NCBI GenBank assembly: GCA_018114805.1
Contig: CP073042.1
Location: 4,340,001-4,404,000, forward strand
Direction: 5' to 3'
Origin: Candidatus Streptomyces philanthi
GTDB lineage: Bacteria > Actinomycetota > Actinomycetes > Streptomycetales > Streptomycetaceae
DNA length: 64,000 nt
Shown here: positions 60,534-64,000 of the stretch, piece after piece
How the letters are laid out: every line of letters begins with the position of its first letter
Position numbering within the stretch: position 1 is the first letter of the stretch
Program-made: the position numbers and the translations under genes
The notes under the pieces: model-generated
Database searches by the model: none
What the model saw: only the letters and a program-made list of their open reading frames with translations
What the model was told of the DNA's origin: nothing

Positions 60534-61833
60534 TCAGGGGGTCCAGAAGTTGTGCGTGACGACCAGCATCGACTGGAGCTGGACGCTGGCGGAGAAGTAG
60601 TCGTCGGAACCGGGCGCGGTGGCGACCATCTTCTTCCACAGCGCGTCCAGCCAGGCCTGGCCGTCGGCGTCGTTCATCGCCGCGACCGCGAACGGCGCGA
60701 AGAACGCGGCGTCGTTGCCGTCGCCGTACGCCGTGCCGTTCAGCCGGTAGCCGTTGACCAGCTTGGACGGGTTGCCGCCGGCCTTCGACCTGGACCACGA
60801 ACTCAGCTTGAGAGCCGCCTTCTTGGAGGCCGCGTCGCCGGTCTGCGCGGCGTCGGTGCCAAGGCGCCACGGGTCGCGGCAGGCGTTCCAGTGGTAGTCC
60901 CCGTCGTGCGGGTCCTCAAGCACCTCGCCGGACGGGGGCCGGGGCGTGGCGGTGGTGTTCTCCACGAAGTCCGGCAGCAGCCCGGTCTTCGCCGCGTGCT
61001 TGGCCTGGAGGTTGGCGGTGACCTGCTGCGTCTTGTTCCGCACCGCGTCTCAGGTGCCGTCGCCGGTCGCCTTCTTGGACGCCTTGAAGTGGCCCGGCAT
61101 CCAGTCCGAGGTGCGGGAGACCTGGTCGTAGTCGCCGGACGACCAGTCGCCGAGCTTGGTCAGCTTGGTGCCGCTGTGCACCTCGCTCTTCTTGATCGCG
61201 TTGATCCGCTTGACGGCCAGCGCCTTGTAGTCTTACGTGCCGGAGCTGCCCCACTGCCGGTCGGCGAGGAGCAGCCCGTACGCGATGTCCAGGTCGCCGT
61301 CGGTCGCCGAGTCCGTGCCGTTGACGCTCTTACAGCTCGCGTTCTGCTCGGCCGCGTGCAGGTCCTTGTTGATCGACGAGGGGTGGTCGAGGACGTACTT
61401 CAGGATGCCGTCGAAGATCTTCCGCGCGTCGGCGTCGGCCCCGGCCATGGTCGCGGTGATGACCATGCCGTAGCCCTGCTCCTCGGCGACGTAGTCGTGG
61501 TCGGCGTCGGGCGAGTACACCTGGTACCAGCCGTTGCCGCAGTTCTGCTTGATGAAGTTGGCCTTTCACTTCTGGTAGAAGGCCAGCACCTTGGCATCGT
61601 TGTCCTTCTGGCTGCCGGAGGGCTTGAGTGCGCCTTCGACGTACGAGAAGGAGTGGCTGCCGAACGGGATGGCGGCGGCCTGGGCGCGCGGGCCCGTCGG
61701 CGACCGTGGCCCGTGCGGGGGCGGCGTCGGCGGCCTGACTGCCGGGTACGCCGGCGAGCCAGAGCCCGCCACCACCGGCGAGCGCGGCGACGGTCAGCAG
61801 GGCGAGCGATCTGCGGTTCCTCACCATTGCCAC
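60534..61833 (-). pseudogene. Secreted glycoside hydrolase family 8 enzyme, three stops and a frameshift
   Basis: The GTG at 61833 follows GGAGG and opens a signal peptide (RRSLALLTVAALAGGGGLWL to SQA-AD). A frameshift near 61690 precedes AAAIPFGSHSFSYVEGALKP. The GH8 motifs follow: the catalytic acid region DYVAEEQGYGMVITATMAG and the base region SATDGDLDIAYGLLLADRQW. In-frame stops lie at 61566-61568 (TGA for Trp, FYQK-KANFIKQNCGNG), 61233-61235 (TAA for Tyr, WGSSGT-DYKALAVKRI) and 61050-61052 (TGA for Trp, GDGT-DAVRNKTQQV). GH8 enzymes cleave beta-1,4-glucan or chitosan; which applies here is unclear. Four lesions make it dead. Confidence 0.85.
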
Positions 61834-61910
61834 GCCATGCCTCCATCCTTGGAAGGGAGTTGGGGAGGCGAACGCTAGCGAGCGGGTGCGGGCGCGACAA
61901 GACGATGGTT

Positions 61911-61923
61911 AGGAAAGCTTCCT
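61911..61923. promoter_or_regulatory. Palindrome AGGAAAGCTTCCT upstream of GH8; remainder of the 325-base gap
   Basis: AGGAAAGCTTCCT, extended to GTTAGGAAAGCTTCCTG, lies 78 bases upstream of the GH8 start. It resembles the AGGAAA/TTTCCT boxes bound by ROK-family repressors (CsnR type) upstream of streptomycete chitosanase and related genes, as I recall them. The rest of 61834-62158 is GC-rich and without a gene that I can support. Confidence 0.55.
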
Positions 61924-62158
61924 GTTTACCTCCCGGCCCGACTACGTGCGCTCTCGTGTGCTCGCCGGTCACCGGTGGGGGAAACGGAACGTCAGGCGCC
62001 GGGTGCGGCGGCGCGGCGCCGTGGCCCCGGGCCCGGCTCCGCCGCCCGCCCTGGCGGAATGCCGCCGTGGCGGGGTGCCGACGCCGTCGCGGGGCCGGCA
62101 CCCGGTCCGGCGGGGGCGCCGCCGTCGGCGGGTGGTCGCGCCGTTGGCCCCGGCGGGG

Positions 62159-62884
62159 TCAGGGGGCGGCTGGGGAGACCCAGCGGTAGGAGAGTTCGGG
62201 CCGGCCGACGGCGCCGTACTGCGGGGTGCGCGCCGCGCGGCCTGTGTCCACCAGGTGCTCCAGGTAGCGCCGGGCGGTGATCCGCGAGATGCCGAGCGCC
62301 TCCGCCGTGGCGTTCGCCGAGATGCCGTCGCTGGCCGCGCGCAGCACCTGGGTGACCGCCTGGAGGGTCGCCAGCGTGAGGCCCTTGGGCAGCTCGGCCG
62401 GGGCCTGCGGCGCGTGCAGCGCCGCGAGCGCCCGGTCCACCTCGGCCTGGCCGCTGGCCTCGCCCACGGTCACCGTCGCCCGGAACGCCGCGTACCGCGT
62501 CAGCCGCTCCCGCAGGGTAGCGAACGTGAACGGCTTCAGCACGTACTGGACCACCCCGAGCGAGACGCCCTCCCGGACCACGGCCAGGTCGCGCGCCGAG
62601 GTCACCGCGATGACGTCCACACCGTGCCCGGTCGCCCGCAGCGTGCGCAGCAGCCGCAGCCCGTGCCCGTCGGGCAGGTAGAGGTCGAGCAGCAGCAGGT
62701 CCACGACGGTACGGTCCAGCGCGCGGCGCGCCTGCGCGGCGGAGTGCACGGTTCCCACGACGGTGAAGCCGGGCACCCGGCCGACGTAGAGGGCGTGCGC
62801 GTCCGCCGCCAGGGCGTCGTCCTCCACGACGAGTACGCGGATCGGCCCGTCGGCCGCCGCCGGGCCGTTCTCCATGGCGCTCAC
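62159..62884 (-). CDS. Response regulator of the CitB/DcuR family
   Basis: This 241-residue regulator has a receiver domain (VLVVEDDALAADAHALYVGR, phospho-acceptor Asp in LLLLDLYLPDGHG, Lys in YVLKPFTFATL) and a C-terminal helix-turn-helix (SDGISANATAEALGISRITA, then RRYLEHLVDTGRA) of the CitB type. Such systems usually control uptake of citrate or C4-dicarboxylates. The GTG at 62884 overlaps the kinase stop (GTGA), so kinase and regulator are co-translated; an ATG at 62875 is an alternative start. The frame is intact. Confidence 0.9.
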   Translation of the reverse strand: MSAMENGPAAADGPIRVLVVEDDALAADAHALYVGRVPGFTVVGTVHSAAQARRALDRTVVDLLLLDLYLPDGHGLRLLRTLRATGHGVDVIAVTSARDLAVVREGVSLGVVQYVLKPFTFATLRERLTRYAAFRATVTVGEASGQAEVDRALAALHAPQAPAELPKGLTLATLQAVTQVLRAASDGISANATAEALGISRITARRYLEHLVDTGRAARTPQYGAVGRPELSYRWVSPAAP

Positions 62885-64000
62885 GAGGCCGCCCCGCCAC
62901 CGGGCCCGCCGACGGGAGGCGCGTCGGCGCTGGGCCCGCCCCTGCTGGGCCCGCCCGTGCTGGCCGCGCCCGTGCTCGGCTGCTCCGCGTCATGCCCGCC
63001 CGTGCCCGGCGCGGGTTCGGCGGGGCGGGGCTCGGCGTCGAGGGGGGTCTCCTCCGTGGTGCGCAGGGGCAGTCGGACCGTGAACTCGGCGCCGCCCCGG
63101 GAGGAGCGGCCCAGCGTGATGGTGCCGCCGTTGCGGTGCACCGTCTGGCGCACGATGGCCAGGCCGAGCCCGTGGCCGGGCACGGCCTTGGTGCTCCAAC
63201 CCCGCTGGAAGATCTCCTCGGCCGCGCCCGGGCCGACGCCGGGGCCGTTGTCCCCGACCCGCAGCGTCAACTCCTCGTCCCGCGCCAGCACCGTCACCGT
63301 GACCCGCCCCCGTCGCCCGCCCACGGGCGCCCCCGAGCGGCGGCCGGGGCCCGAGCGGCCCCGCGCGGACGAGGTGGCCTGGCCACCCGCCGCGTCGATG
63401 GCGTTGTCCACCAGGTTGCCCAGGATGGTCACCAGGTCCCGGGCCGGCAGGCTGGCCGGCAGCAGGCCGTCGTCGATGTGGCTGTCGGGCGTCAGCTTGA
63501 AGTCCACCGCGTGCTCGCTGGCCTGGGCCGCCTTGCCGAGCAGCAGCGCGGCGAGCACCGGCTCGGCCACCGCGCCCACCACCTGGTCGGTGAGCGCCTG
63601 GGCCAGTCGCAGCTCGGTGGTGGCGAACTCGACGGCCTCGTCGGCCCGGCCGAGTTCGATGAGGGAGACCACGACGTGCAGCCGGTTGGCCGCCTCGTGG
63701 GCCTGTGAGCGCAGCGCCTCGGCGAAGCCGCGTACCGAGTCCAGTTCGCCCGAGAGGGCCTGGAGTTCGGTGTGGTCGCGCAGGGTCACCACGGAGCCGC
63801 GCCGGCCGTTGCTGCTCACCGGCGCGGTGTTGACGATCAGGACCCGGTCGGCGGTCAGGTGCAGCTCGTCCACCCGTGGCTCGGCGTCGAGCAGCGCCGC
63901 GGTCAGCGGTGGGGGCAGGCCGAGTTCGCCCACGTGCCGGCCGCCCCGCGCGTCGAGGGCGGCGGCGGTCTCGAACGAGCCGGCCGTGGCGGCGGCCTCT
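62881..64000 (-). CDS. Sensor histidine kinase, CitA/DcuS type, N-terminus outside window
   Basis: The frame is open to the window edge, so the periplasmic sensor and part of the PAS domain are missing here. Visible are a PAS end (ADRVLIVNTAPVSSNGRRGS, VVTLRDHTELQALSGELDSV), the SpoOB-like dimerisation helix with the phospho-His in LRSQAHEAANRLHVVVSLIE, and an ATPase domain with N-box ILGNLVDNAIDAAGG, G1 VGDNGPGVG and G2 GHGLGLAIVRQTVHRNGGTI. The C-terminal 45 residues are Pro/Gly/Ser-rich. It is cognate to the downstream CitB-type regulator. A low-complexity insertion (SARGRSGPGRRSGAPVGGRR) lies inside the ATPase domain. Confidence 0.9.
   Translation of the reverse strand, partial: EAAATAGSFETAAALDARGGRHVGELGLPPPLTAALLDAEPRVDELHLTADRVLIVNTAPVSSNGRRGSVVTLRDHTELQALSGELDSVRGFAEALRSQAHEAANRLHVVVSLIELGRADEAVEFATTELRLAQALTDQVVGAVAEPVLAALLLGKAAQASEHAVDFKLTPDSHIDDGLLPASLPARDLVTILGNLVDNAIDAAGGQATSSARGRSGPGRRSGAPVGGRRGRVTVTVLARDEELTLRVGDNGPGVGPGAAEEIFQRGWSTKAVPGHGLGLAIVRQTVHRNGGTITLGRSSRGGAEFTVRLPLRTTEETPLDAEPRPAEPAPGTGGHDAEQPSTGAASTGGPSRGGPSADAPPVGGPGGGAAS

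Noticed and set aside
7482..61568. Genome-wide recoding of TGA to Trp
   Set aside because: TGA ends most intact genes in the window, including nucS, the SCO5389-family gene and icmA, and TGG is used normally throughout, so the in-frame TGAs are better read as mutations.
960..61833. Sequencing error as the sole cause of all broken frames
   Set aside because: Some single homopolymer shifts may be errors, but 19-bp and 5-bp duplications, two core deletions and the absence of lesions in long core genes are hard to explain that way.
1..64000. Mobile elements, prophage, tRNA or rRNA genes
   Set aside because: No transposase, integrase, terminal inverted repeats with target duplications, phage genes or cloverleaf-like sequences were recognised, though tRNAs are easy to miss by eye.

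Overview
The window is high-GC actinobacterial DNA and almost certainly chromosomal Streptomyces or a very close relative. Evidence: strong third-position G/C, adjacent filP-type and scy-type coiled-coil genes (polar-growth scaffolds typical of Streptomyces), nucS instead of mutSL-type repair, and a gene order that, from memory, parallels the SCO5374-SCO5426 region of S. coelicolor (atpC to pfkA). I saw no tRNA, rRNA, CRISPR array, insertion sequence or prophage.

Layout. 0-6.8 kb: end of the ATP synthase operon (atpC, DUF2550), a kinase remnant, a membrane protein, PduO-type cobalamin adenosyltransferase, a DrrAB-like ABC pair with a divergent TetR gene, 3-hydroxybutyryl-CoA dehydrogenase and a STAS protein. 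7-17 kb: a wrecked P-loop/TPR gene, nucS, a broken SCO5389-family gene, a luciferase-like oxidoreductase, one heavily decayed ABC pair and its intact paralogous pair. 17-25.5 kb: filP, scy, methylmalonyl-CoA epimerase, acetyl-CoA acetyltransferase, meaB. 25.7-34.4 kb: a dying PepSY/two-component module, a MarR regulator (probably absC), three AIM24 genes, two DUF3817 genes, a MarR gene and a broken secreted hydrolase. 34.6-43.9 kb: isobutyryl-CoA mutase large subunit (icmA), two decayed secreted hydrolases, TetR, a thioredoxin-TPR protein and a DUF6230-DUF6114-secreted protein operon. 44-50.3 kb: pyk, ackA-pta and pfkA. 50.6-64 kb: an inactivated trypsin-like protease, MarR-MFS, several broken small genes, a decaying GH8/sugar-ABC cluster, and a CitB/CitA-type two-component system that runs off the end.

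How genes work together. Adenosyltransferase, epimerase, MeaB and IcmA form a B12-dependent acyl-CoA mutase network around butyryl-, isobutyryl-, methylmalonyl- and acetyl-CoA, with thiolase and 3-hydroxybutyryl-CoA dehydrogenase alongside. Pyk, Pfk, Pta and AckA are lower glycolysis and acetate overflow. Scy and FilP organise the hyphal tip.

The most striking property is damage. About twenty genes carry frameshifts, in-frame stops, tandem-duplication frameshifts or core deletions, while the core genes (scy, filP, pyk, ackA, pta, pfkA, icmA, meaB, nucS and others, well over 15 kb of coding sequence) show none. Lesions pile up within individual dispensable genes (up to five in one). This bimodality fits relaxed selection and incipient genome erosion, as known for host-restricted streptomycetes such as the beewolf symbiont 'Candidatus Streptomyces philanthi', better than evenly spread sequencing error. 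The assignment to such an organism is inference. I did not find a convincing undescribed multi-gene system.
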